From NCBI GenBank assembly GCA_944472155.2, contig OX235275.1, forward strand, positions 57,987,228-58,051,227: 64,000 nt of DNA, given 5' to 3'. Numbering within the stretch: position 1 is the stretch's first letter; the number at the start of each line of letters is the position of its first letter. The stretch is from Trichobilharzia szidati (lineage: Eukaryota; Platyhelminthes; Trematoda; Strigeidida; Schistosomatidae). A model generated the notes under the pieces. It did not search any database and was not told the origin of the DNA. It saw only the letters and a program-made list of their open reading frames with translations. This document shows positions 43,815 to 55,800 of the stretch, piece by piece. Position numbers and translations under genes: made by a program.

Positions 43815-46800
43815 GTAAGTTAGTGCAGTAAAATCACTATTATTTGCCCTAAGATCACAAATAAATTAACATATGTATATACTCAGAACAAATTATTTAG
43901 AGCGAACAATTGTTTTCGATAAATTCTTCTTCAGGCTCTACAATTATAAATCCATTAATTTAAGCATACAATAGCCAGTAAAGGCAAATTAGAATCACAT
44001 CAGAAAGTGTATTGTGGAACAAGTATTAGTGAGATGGGATGGAACAATAGTCAGACAGTTATCCTAAAAGATAAATTACCGAAGGTGGCCTCATCAATGT
44101 GCATCTTTGAATTCAACCGCTCATGTGGAGCTAGTTACATTGGCCGTACTCAGAGGGTTTTATCCATGCACGCGCGTGAACATGTACCTGTATGGTTGAG
44201 GAAAGGGGTAACCAAATGCGTAAACAGTGCAGTTTTAGCTCACTTGGTAGATACTAGACACCCGATAAAACTTGACCAGGTGTTCTCAGTTACTTACCGC
44301 GTTCCAAGTAATTTATCTAGAGGAGCTCGACTACGTCTTCTATGAGTAGCTGAAGCGGTTGCAATTAATACCAGAAGACCGGCTATTTGTATACAGAAAA
44401 AGTATGTTCAACCATTATGTTTACCTTGGCCTACAATAAAGCCAACAAATCTTCCAATACCACCATAAATTCCTTTCACAATTTTCTTTTCTTCTCTTCT
44501 TTTTCGATTCCTCGGTTTCATTGACAAACGTTCATTTTCGACTTCTATTATTATATGATTTCATGATCTTTCTTATGATTTTATTACCTTAGGTTTAAGT
44601 AGTGCTTTTCTAACTTGCTATCGTATTTACAAAATCCTGTTCATTCCACTTCATTATATTCATTATTATTATTTGACAATCATTCACCAATAGTGCTTAT
44701 AATTTTACACCATATCATCGTTATTATTTTACAATCATTCTTATTGTCGTTATTTTCAACCTTGAACTTATGTCTAATCCGCCCCATTCGTTGGTCTATT
44801 TTCATATTGTCTCACACACCCTGATTACACACACTCTCGAAACCTGTATTTTCCGTTGACTATATTTATATATATACACACACATCGATAAATTAAATTA
44901 CTTGATCTCATTTTGTCCCATGTTCGCATTGACCATGCATATTAAAAACTATCTGACTACTGTTCCATCCCATCTCACTAATACTTGTTCCACAATACAC
45001 TTTCTGATATGATTCTAATTTGCCTTTACTGGCTATTGTATGCTTAAATTAATGGATTTATAATTGTAGAGCCTGAAGAAGAATTTATTGAAAACAATTG
45101 TTCCCTCTAAATATTTTGTTCTGAATATGTATATATATATATATGATTGCCTTTCATATTTATAATTTCGATGGTTCCTCTGAAAAGCCTAAGAGCAGAC
45201 TGTAGGAATCTGGGTTCAGAAGGCGGCAGTTATCAGTCTTCCTTTGCCCTGCCTGGTAACTGGATATTTTCACTCTCTCTCTCTCTTTCATCTGATTACG
45301 TAATGGCGAGTGTTTCCATTGTGTATAATCATTATTGTTGCTTGGGACAAAGTGTTTATTTGTCTGAATCGTGCGTGTAATGTACTTGCTGAACATATTT
45401 GGAACAGTCCGATCACACTCCACGTACTTGTCATACGAACTTATATATGAAATTAATAAAGAGTTAAGAGGTGAGAAAATAGACAAGTTAGGTCAAGTTG
45501 AAAGGACATATTTAAGGTGAAAATAACAATTAAGAATACTGAACTAAATAAAAGAGTAAATAATGCATCTACCCTGGCTAGTATCAAAACAAACTTTACC
45601 AAGGAAGATTTACTGTGATGACGAATTGTTGCTTTGAACGCATAATGGTGGTTTAAACTTTCTAATTGCTAGGGCTTCCACAAACTTTAGGATACGCCAC
45701 AAACACGTTTTATAGACAGGTTTAAAAGATCTGTTAACGTCAAGATGTTTTAAACCTATCTATAAAACGTGTTTGTGGCGTATCCTAAAGTTTGTAGAAG
45801 CTCAAGCTGGCACCGTTACGCGATCAAAGCGTCATTACGCTAAGCCTTACTTGGTAAACTTTGTTTTGTTACCATTGCAGATGTACTATTACCTCTGCTA
45901 TTTGGTTTAGTGGTCTTCATTGTTAATTTTACCTTCAATATGTCGCTTTAAATTGACCTAAATTGTCTATTTTCTCACCTCTTAACTCTATTAACTTCGC
46001 AAATATTCCTATGACAAGTACGTGGTGTGATCAGATTATTCGAAATGTGTTGCGCAAATACATTACACGATTCAGAAAAATTACGTTTTCTTATTGCTTT
46101 GACTGAATTCATAAAGGGAACTAATTGTTTTACAAGCGTTTATTATAATATAATATGTATTACTGTATGCATATACTGATTGATTAATTTTTGAATAAAA
46201 ATGGACTATGTGCAAGTTTGTTAAAAGTGTTTCTGTAGATTTACTCGATAATGACTTTAGCCTGTAAGCAGCTGATGAGGAGCCATTTTATTCTGCACAA
46301 ACCACTGTTGTTCTTGCTTTATTCAATTTCATTAAAAGGAGTGATTTTTATTATCAAAAGAGAGTTTTTTCATACGTGTGAAAACTATGCCTCAATAGAT
46401 AAATTCTTGTCTGATCACAAATGTACTCATAAAAGATCGATATCAAATCTCATAACACATTAATTAAGTTTTAATCACGTGACACAAACGTATCTGAACT
46501 TATCTGTTTCACAGTCACTGGGATTTATGCAAGTATAGTTTTGAAAAAGAGATGTTCGGCGAATTTATTCATATACCTGTACAATCGCATCTTTATAAAA
46601 TTATTTTTCTTTCTTTCTTTACTTGGATATCAATGAGATGCTTACTGGCGACTGGCCTTATTCGGGTAGATAGTTACCTGGGGTTCCAGTGGGAAGTCGT
46701 GACCAGTAGGGTGCAGCAGGTTGGGTGTGAGGACAAATACTCGCCGAAGACATTGGCTAGCGGTTGCGCTATATCGTGAATTGGCAGAAGTTAGAATTCA

Positions 46801-49800
46801 TGCACTAGCCATTGAATCGGGTCCCAATGGCTTAATGGTATACGAGCTCACCTTGTAACCAGAATGTCCTGGGTTCGAATCCCGGTGGGTGCGTACTGAT
46901 GGAGACTCCTAAACTGGGACGAAAGAGCTGCCCAGTACTCCCAGGTTTTCCAATGGTTTTCTAACCAATGTCAGCTCATGATGAAATCATGTAACCAATC
47001 AACCAAATCCTTACAAACCAATACTTGAATTACTTTTCTGTGTGCGTGTGTACATGAGGGGATACAAGAATGATCTGATATAGAAACAGGGTTAATCAGA
47101 CAGCAACTAAAGTAAGGTAGAGTTGGTAAGTTAGATGACGTAATATAATTGACTAAAATGTTTCAACTTACGTCAGGATAGTAACAGAAGTAATTACAGG
47201 TAGAGAATAATGGCATTTAAATAAGAAATAAAATTGAGCAAATAAATTGGATGACGTAACATAAATGACTAGAAATTGAGCGTTGGTCAAGTCAGTATCA
47301 GTGGTAATGAAGTATAGAAATTAAATCGGGTTGTAAAATATTACAACTGAAAAGACAAAATAATACTAATGAAGAGACAGAAAGAAACAGACTTTACCTA
47401 CTGGGTGTTAGGACAGATTACGTCCATTGCAAGTGTAGTGATTGAACGAACGTCTTCTGTATGCAGAGTTCATTATTATTTATTATTATTATTTCCTTTA
47501 ATTCCCAGAGGAACATAGGACTTCAGGTGCACGTCACCATTGCTTTCAGTTCTCTGCTAAAGTTTTCACCTGGCTCCACGTCTCCTTACATGCTTTCATC
47601 TCCTCTTCACATGACCTCTTCCAAGTCACCCCTGGACAGCCAACTTGCCACTTCCTTTTCTGATTCCACTGGAGGGCTTGTCTAGTGATGTTACTTGATG
47701 GTTTCCTCAGAGTATGGCCAATCCACCTCTACTTATTCCTGCTTATTTGTTGCATAATCGGTTCCTGCTGGGTTGGTTTGCTCCCAGAGGTCCATTTTGC
47801 TGATCTCTTCTGCCCGGCCATCTGATCTTGAGTATTGAGCGAAGATAGCTGTTCATGAAGGTCTGTATTTTGTTTGAGATGCTCTTTATGACTCGCAGGG
47901 CAAATCTCTGATCCGTATAGTAGCACTGACTGTCTTCACAATGGAGTTGAAAATCCGGATCTTATTTTTCATGCTGTGTTGTTGATCTCCACAGACTTTA
48001 GAGTAATGAAAGCTTGTCTTCCTTTCCCGATCCTTGCCATAATATCCTCATCAGTTCCGTTCGCCCGTAGTTGAAACGATGCTTCCAAGGTAGGTAAAAG
48101 AGGTTTCTTTCAGGTTCCTTCCATTTATGCTGATTGTTGTCTGTTGTTGTTGTTACTGTTGCTGTTGTCCAGGAAACTTCATCACCTCTGTTTTCTCTAT
48201 GTTCACCTGAAGGAAGTCCTATCTTTGATGCTCCTTGTGCCAACTTGTTGCTTTTCACTTGCATGTCTTTCAGTTTGTAGCAAATCAGACATATCATCAG
48301 CGAAGACTGGGTCCTCCAAGTTTTTGTGTGAGTCCATTTTATGCCTGTTTCCTCATCACCCGCTGTTTGTCGCATTATCCAATCTACTGCAATCAGGAAA
48401 ATCATTGGTGATAGTAGGCAGCCTTGTCTTACTCCTGTCCTCACTTCGAAGGATTCCGTAAGTTTCCCGTTGTGGATTACTTGGCATGCAGCATTGTCGT
48501 TTAACTGTCGGATAAGATGTATAATTGTCGGTGTCACCTCGTAGTAGCGAAATAGTTGCCAAATTACCTCTCGATCGATGCTGTTGAATGCCTTTTCAAA
48601 GTCGATGAAGTTGAGATAGAGAGGTGACTGCCATTCTAAGTTCTGTTCAGTGATGATCCGTAATGTGGTGATCTGATCAATGCATGACTTGTTTCTCCTG
48701 AATCCAGCCTGATCCGGTCGAAGTTTTTCATCCATGGCTTGTTTGATTCTCTCCGGGATCATGCGGCTTAGTATTTTGCTTGGGATGGACCGGAGCATAA
48801 TTCCGCGCCAGTTCTTGCATTGACCTAGGTCTCCTTCCTTTGGCAGTTTGAATAAGTATCCTTTCTTCCAATCCCCGGGTACCTTGCCCTACTTTCACAC
48901 CTTCTCCAGTAGTGGTGTCATCAAGTCCGCTGTTGTCTCTGGGTCCATTTTCAACGCTTCCGCTGGGATTCCATCTTATCGTGCTGCTTTTCCAGCTTTT
49001 AGCATCTTGATTGCCTTCAGGACTTCTGTTCTCATCGGAGGGTTGATGTTCACTAGTAGTCCTGCTTCCATTGTTGATATTATTGGGCGCGTTGTAGGTG
49101 GTCGATTTAGGAGTCTTTTGAAGTGTTCAGTCCAGTGTTTCCTTTGCTCCACTTCTTTGGTGACTTACTTTCCACTGTCATCCTTCACTGGCTTAATTTG
49201 TGTTGAACGTTTGCCCGATAGGTACCTAGTTGTTTGGTAGAGTGTTGTGAGGTTTCCTTTGCCTGCAGCTTGTTCTGCTTCACTTGCCACAACTTCGTAA
49301 TATTTTATTTTGTCTTCCCTGGCACTCTTTTCTTCATTGTATTGTTGCTTGCTTTCAGCTCCTGTTTTTGTTGCTCGTCGATGCACTGGATACTCTTTTC
49401 TTCACCATCCTTCTCTCTTCTGTTAGTCTCCAAGTGTTTGTAGTGAGCCATTGTTTGTCCTATCTCGTCTTTCTGCCCAGAACTTCCATGTAGGTTTGAA
49501 CCCATACCGCTTTCAGGTTGTCCCAGTGCTTTTCGGTGCCGGTCTCTTCGACAGTGTTGATTTGTGTCTCCGCCTTTTTCTTATGATTACAGTGAAGATG
49601 TCCTTTGTGCCCTGGTCCTTCAGTTTTTGAGTATTGAACTTGACTTGTGATCTATCTGCAGCTACTGTTTCTTTGAAAGCTTTTAATTTGATTTGGAGTG
49701 TTCATTGCACGAGATAGTGGTCTGAGACGACGTTTGCCTCACTTTTTAACTTTTGTGTCCAGTAAGCTGCGTCTCCACTTCCATGAGCAACATTGAGATG

Positions 49801-52800
49801 AAGTCAATTTGCTTTTAGTTCGCCGGTCTTGTAACTTTGTGGATATCATGGTGTTTGTATACGCTGCCATCAATCACTAGTTCATTGAAGACACATAAGT
49901 CAGAGAAGAGTTCTTCGCTTTTATTCATCTTTCAAGGTGCTTCTCCACTCATGACGAGTCCTCTTCCTGTGTTGCATAGTCCCAGTTTGGCGTTCATGTT
50001 TCCCATTAGTGTTTTAATGCCACCTACTGGACTATTGTCCATTTTTGCCTGTAGTTGTTTGTAGAATTCTTCTTTCTTTTCGAGGTCTGTGTTGTTTGTG
50101 GGTGCATAGCATTGTATAACTGGCACTTTCCTTCCTTTGGAGTTGAATCTGGCGGCCATGATCCTGGGCGAGGTCGCCTCGCATTGCATCAGAGCCTTCG
50201 TTACTGTTAGTGACATCATGATATCCACGCCCTCGGTGTGCATATCGTTGTCTTCTGGGTGACCGGAGTAGAGAAGGGTTCAGGACATAACATTTTGAAG
50301 AAGTTTGACTAGTACACCTTTAGGAAGACTGCTTCGAATTCTGTAGAGGAATTCGAAGTTTTTTTGAGGTGTAGCTTGGTGTCCGGAATCTATTAGATGT
50401 TCTAAGATAGAGCTGCTGAGGCATCGTTTTTCTTTTTTGTAAAACCATGCTGGTGAGTTTTTGTTGATACGTTTGGATAGCAAACGCTGGTTACGGCCGA
50501 CATACCTGGCTTCACACGAGCAAGTGAACTGGTAGATACACATTGATGAGGCCAGCAGTAGTAGCTTATCCTTATCGTTCATACGAATCATAGGTTACGT
50601 GGAGAAGGTTGGTCGTAGTTAAGCTGCGAAGAATGTTTTCTTAAGTGAACGGGACAGTCGAATTTTGAATGTTTCCACAGATAAAATCTCCATTGTCTTG
50701 AAGGTCCATTTAGAGGTGTCTTTGGGAGGCGCTAAGCGTGGGCGGCAAATATAACTTTTACCCATATTCATTTTTCTACTGGATGTTTGTGGGACTGTTA
50801 TGTTGGGTCATAATCAGGGTTTACATTACCTATCAGATAAATTGTTGACACTTTGACCGTTTGAGGTAGCCATGAGTTAGTAGGCTGAAATTGATGTTAT
50901 GTATGAGATATGAAGATATTTTTTTATTTATTATTTATTTTGGTTACAGCTTGATGCCACACCGTATTTTCAGTACAAGTATGGAATTTTCAGCATGGAT
51001 ATCGGTAGCCTAAATTTTGCAGTCCGACCATATATATCGGGTGTGCGTCGGCAGGGGATCGAACCTTGGACCATGTGCATGGTCGGCGAGAGTCCTAACC
51101 ACTGTGAAATAATGAAACTAGATCTCGGTGGGATTTCTGAATAAATTAATTATTATTCTGATACTATTCCAGCTGAGTTACACAACCCGACTAGTTAACA
51201 AGTCATCATATTTTTTGCAATTAGCATCACCTGAGTAATGCTCAACTGTCAATTGAATGAACGTGCGACATACTAATTTACGTTCATTTTAAGTCTATTT
51301 TGATGAGTAACACTCACTGTCTTACACATAAACGTTCCCCAATTTTTCGTATTTCTTTGTTTCATTTCGGAATATATTTTAGCAGGGAATGAACAAAATA
51401 ATTCGTACGTGAATGCTTATCTGTTGATTTTATCCGCAACTTTAACCGCAAATACCTAAGGAGATGGTGTTTTTTCTCATAAATACCTTTAACATTTTAT
51501 GAGGCATAAATGTATATTTCGCCCTGAACAATAGTTATGATGGTGAATAGTTAAGTCGCTACATGCCAGCCATTAGTTCAGATATTCAAATATACAAACA
51601 AACTGAGAGAGCTGTCATGGGGTCACTAATATCCCCGGTTGTGGCAGATATATTCATGGATAGATGGGAAAACATAGCGAATGAGACGTTCAGCCCCACC
51701 CCAAAAGTATGGTGGAGATATGTAGATGACACATTCACTGTACTTAGAACACAGGATATAGATAGATTTTTCGAAAACATCAACTAAAGGTGGAGGCAAT
51801 TCAATTCACTTATGAATTGGAAAGTCAGGAAGGAGGGGGAGCTTCCAATGTTAGATTGCAGCGTGAAAAGGAAAGAAGATGGAAATTATGGCACAATAGT
51901 GTGTTTACAGGAAACCTACACATTCAAACAGGTATTTGGACTTTCGATCATCTCATGCTACGTCAGTGAAAATAGGATTGGTGAAATGTTTAAGTGATAG
52001 AACACAAACACTAAGTAGTACTAAGGAAAATCTAAGACAGGAAGTGATACAAATAAGAGAAGCTTTGAAACTTAATAATTACCCGGATAATTTAGTCAGG
52101 AAATATGTAAGGAAATGTAAAAATAAAATAAATAATGATAGCAGTGATAGTGATAATAATAATAATATTAATGACGACATGAAAGTCAAATGTGCACAAG
52201 ATAATAACAATACCAACAATAAGGAATCTAAATCATCAGTAGTAATTCCATACAAGGAAGGAACCTCGGAAACCTTACGCAGAATTCTTAACAAGGCAGG
52301 AATTAAAACGGCATTCAAACACACAAGCTCAATTAGAAACAAGCTTTGTCGGTTAAAGGATCAATCCTGTGGAGCCTTTAAAACAAAATAATTAGTTTAT
52401 CTAATACCCTACTTGCAATGATTGTCAGGTCAAATACATAGGTCAAACTAGTAGAACATCGGCAGTCAGAGTAGCCGAGCATAAAAACCTAGCAAAATCT
52501 AGATTGGTTGACCCGAATAAGATAAGAAATCTAGAGAATAGTTCAGCTGTAGCCCTACACTAAATGCAATTACACACAACCATACAATGGGCTGGGATAA
52601 GATGGCAGTTTTAAAATCTGATGTCACAGGGTGAAGGCAGAGATTGATAACAGAAGCTTTGTTTATCAAATCCACTGCAAACGCATGTAATGGGAATGAT
52701 TCAACACCTGTCAAAGATATCCAGAAAATTCTATTACTCTGACGACGACAATTAGAAGAGGATAAAAAAAACTATAAAACTCAAGTTTTTACGTCGTGTG

Positions 52801-55800
52801 ATTATAATTGATATGGTTATGAACAATTTATTTTGTTCGAAACGTCATCCAGTAAATAATACTGTTTCACTGTGTGATATATCTAATGAACAAACTAATA
52901 TGGAATCAATTTCTTACTACCACAGTGCCCAAGTTTGACACATATATTAATTCAGATATCAACGTTTGACTTATAGACGTCAAGCTCTATAAAATTATTT
53001 TCACATATTTTGTGACAATAAATATTTTCATAATGACACTAATATATTTATATATGCTTCATCATTATTCAGAGGTTTAAAGTTGCCCGAACCATTCAGG
53101 TGAGTAACATGACCATATATAATATTTGTAGAAAATTATATTTGTAAAGTCTCAGCGAGATTTAAATGAGTAATTCCAACGTTTCGTTCGGCAATCTGGT
53201 CTGAAATTCTTCAGGGAAATTAATCGAAATTAACATAACATAGGTTTGTATATAAAAAGGAACATCACTTGTTTTTAAAAATTTGTCCAATCACGAGTCA
53301 TTCAAAAAGTATCAACAAGTATAATAAACAAAATTTTATGAACTGTGATCAAAATTTGACCTCGGACTTACAAATATTGGTCTACCTTTGTTAAACACTT
53401 TAAACAGAGTGTGCATGCGTTTGTGTTTGTGTAAACAGTTGTAAAACATTTCTTAACGTTTCCATAAGAAGATATGGACAGTCGATCCAATGGTCCTTGA
53501 ATTCTAACTTCTGCCAATTCACGACATAGCGCGACCATTTCGCAATGTCTTCTTAGATGAGTTACTGTCACATCTTCAACCTTTTCCAGTGGTTCTCTAA
53601 CTGTTGTCAGCTCATGATGAAATCCTCCATACAATTAAACAAAATCCCTACCAAACCAATACTTGAAAATTAATCTGATGCTCACTAGTGACTGGCCCTA
53701 TTCAGGCAGTTAACCTAGGGTTCTAGTGGGAAGCCGTGACCAGTAGGGTACAGCAGGTTGAAGGTGTGACAGTAACTCATCTAAGAAGACATTGCGAAAT
53801 GGTCGCGCTATGTCGTGAATTGGCAGAAGTTAGAATTCAAGGACCATTGGATCGGGTCCCAGTGGCTTAATGGTCTACGAGCTCGCCTTGTAACCAGAAG
53901 GTCCTGGGTTCGAATCCCGGTGGGTGCGTACTGCTGAAGAGTCCCAAACTAGGACCAAACAGCTGTCCAGTACTCCCTGCAGGTTTTCCAGTGGTTCTCT
54001 AACTGATGTCAGCTCATGATGAAATCCTCCATACAATTAAACAAAATCCCTACCAAACCAATACTTGAAAATACCCATTTTTATTTATTAATAAGGATTT
54101 CCTATGCATCAGCTAACATCACGCCTTCATGTCTGTACAAACTGCTAGTATCTAGAATTTTATGATTAGACGTATTTTCAAAATTATGGTGTTTAGGATT
54201 AGCGTTTAGTAGAAGCACCCTGTCGGACTTATTGCTTTGCCTTCTTTCTGAAGATTGAGCTGCTTTATTCGACCTACTTGAGTTGTCAAGTGACTCGACA
54301 GCTACGGATTTAGGATATGCATTATTCTGTTGCAGACAACGGAGAGTGAAAACACGATGATTGTGCCAGTTACACAGTTTCTTTGTTAATTTAAATCGAT
54401 TGCAGAATAATTCAAATGAACTGTCGTCAAGATTTGACACAATAGTTCATGATTCTGTCGAACCTTGACGACAGTTCATTTGAATATATAATATTATGTA
54501 GATGACGCAATGTTTTGACCAATTGTAATAAAATGACACAGGTGATGATGTAATCAATTATTTACCGAGACTTCCCTGAAATATATTTTCAGTTTTTGAT
54601 TGGACACTAGTGACTAGTGTGACGTGTCTAGTCCTTTCTTTGGTGCATATTGAATTCTGTCAGTCAGTTTCCCACCCCCCTTCCCATTCTAAATATTGTT
54701 ACTCCTCATATTTAGAACATGGTGGGAAGCTTTAATGTAAGTTTTAAATTATTCAATCTACTTTGACCTCTTACAAAAGGCAACAATCAATCTTCTTTAA
54801 ATCATCCATTCCAAATGCGATAAGACTCCATGACCTTTAAAGTATCAGCAGCAGATGTGTTGGGTTTCTGCTGTCACTTTGGTATCCTTATAGCCCACCT
54901 CTTTCATAACTAGTGAACATTGAACGTTTGTTTATTGACACTGGTCGCCACTGGAGGACAGCTTAAGGGCGCGAGTAATTCGATCGTGTACAGGCCAGAA
55001 GAAGACGAAATAATACAAATAAAAATACAATAAATCCCTTTATAAAAGCACTTATTTATAAACTTAGTACAGAAAAGTGAATTTTAACAATTAAATCGAA
55101 TAAAATTTCCTGCCATCCCTTTTAGTTTTGGAATAAAAGTTGACTTCTCTGCCTAGTAATTTTTTGATTCTCAGCCTCTTCGGAAATAATAGGATCTTCA
55201 GATTAAGTTCCTTGGCAGCTAGCCTATCAGAGACTATCGGTAATGGAAAATATTGAAATATACTTGAAGAAAGAAATCGACTAATCGTGATACTTGATGA
55301 AATAATCTTACATAATGGAAAACATGCATAGATGCATACCATTCTAAAACCGTTTAACAGGCACACAAGAGTTCAATGAAAGCAACGTCTCTCATAAGAG
55401 CTATCGAAAGTAATACATTAAAAAGAAGGCACTTCCTTATAACGATTCTCCTTGCAATCGAAAATCGGATTAATCCACCATAACAGGTCCAGCAGTGTCG
55501 GGACTTATACCTCCTGCATAACATCATGAAGAAAGCGATGTACATGTGCTTGAAGAAACTAGTGTTTCAACGTTTTCAAAACAAACCTGTTCGGAAGAAC
55601 AAGGCCATCTGAAATAACAAATTTTGTCGAATCGACTTCAAATTATTTCAGACTCTAAATATAGTCAGCTGTTTTGATGGATATTTGTGACCAATAGTCT
55701 GTGAAATTTACTACGCCTTAAAATCTTTCACTAATTACTTGAGAATTGTGATATAAAATTGTCTGGGCATATACAGGTTTACAAGAATTATGCAATTGGT

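Larger units (their letters stand above)
43880..45135. mobile_element. Penelope-like element with inverted ends
   Basis: Plus-strand GIY-YIG (44007-44345, V-A-S-S-M-C-I-F-E-F-N-R; S-C-G-A-S-Y-I-G-R-T) and 3' UTR. 43880-44062 is the reverse complement of 44955-45135, so the 3' end occurs at both outer edges. It lies in intron 1 of unit C, 65 nt after exon 1. Confidence 0.75.
46540..50820 (-). mobile_element. Penelope-like element carrying a nested SINE and RTE
   Basis: On the minus strand: RT linker (50592-50760), GIY-YIG (50280-50591), then an RTE (47475-50280); the PLE C-terminus resumes at 47400-47475 (L-C-I-Q-K-T-F-V-Q-S-L-H-L-Q-W), its 3' UTR continues to 47035, an SMalpha-like SINE interrupts (46625-47032), and the PLE end with its hammerhead remnant lies at 46540-46610. 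Confidence 0.65.

Noticed and set aside
55091..55545. Minus-strand frames as a small gene
   Set aside because: No start context, signal, family motif or paralogous copy; length is within chance for this composition.
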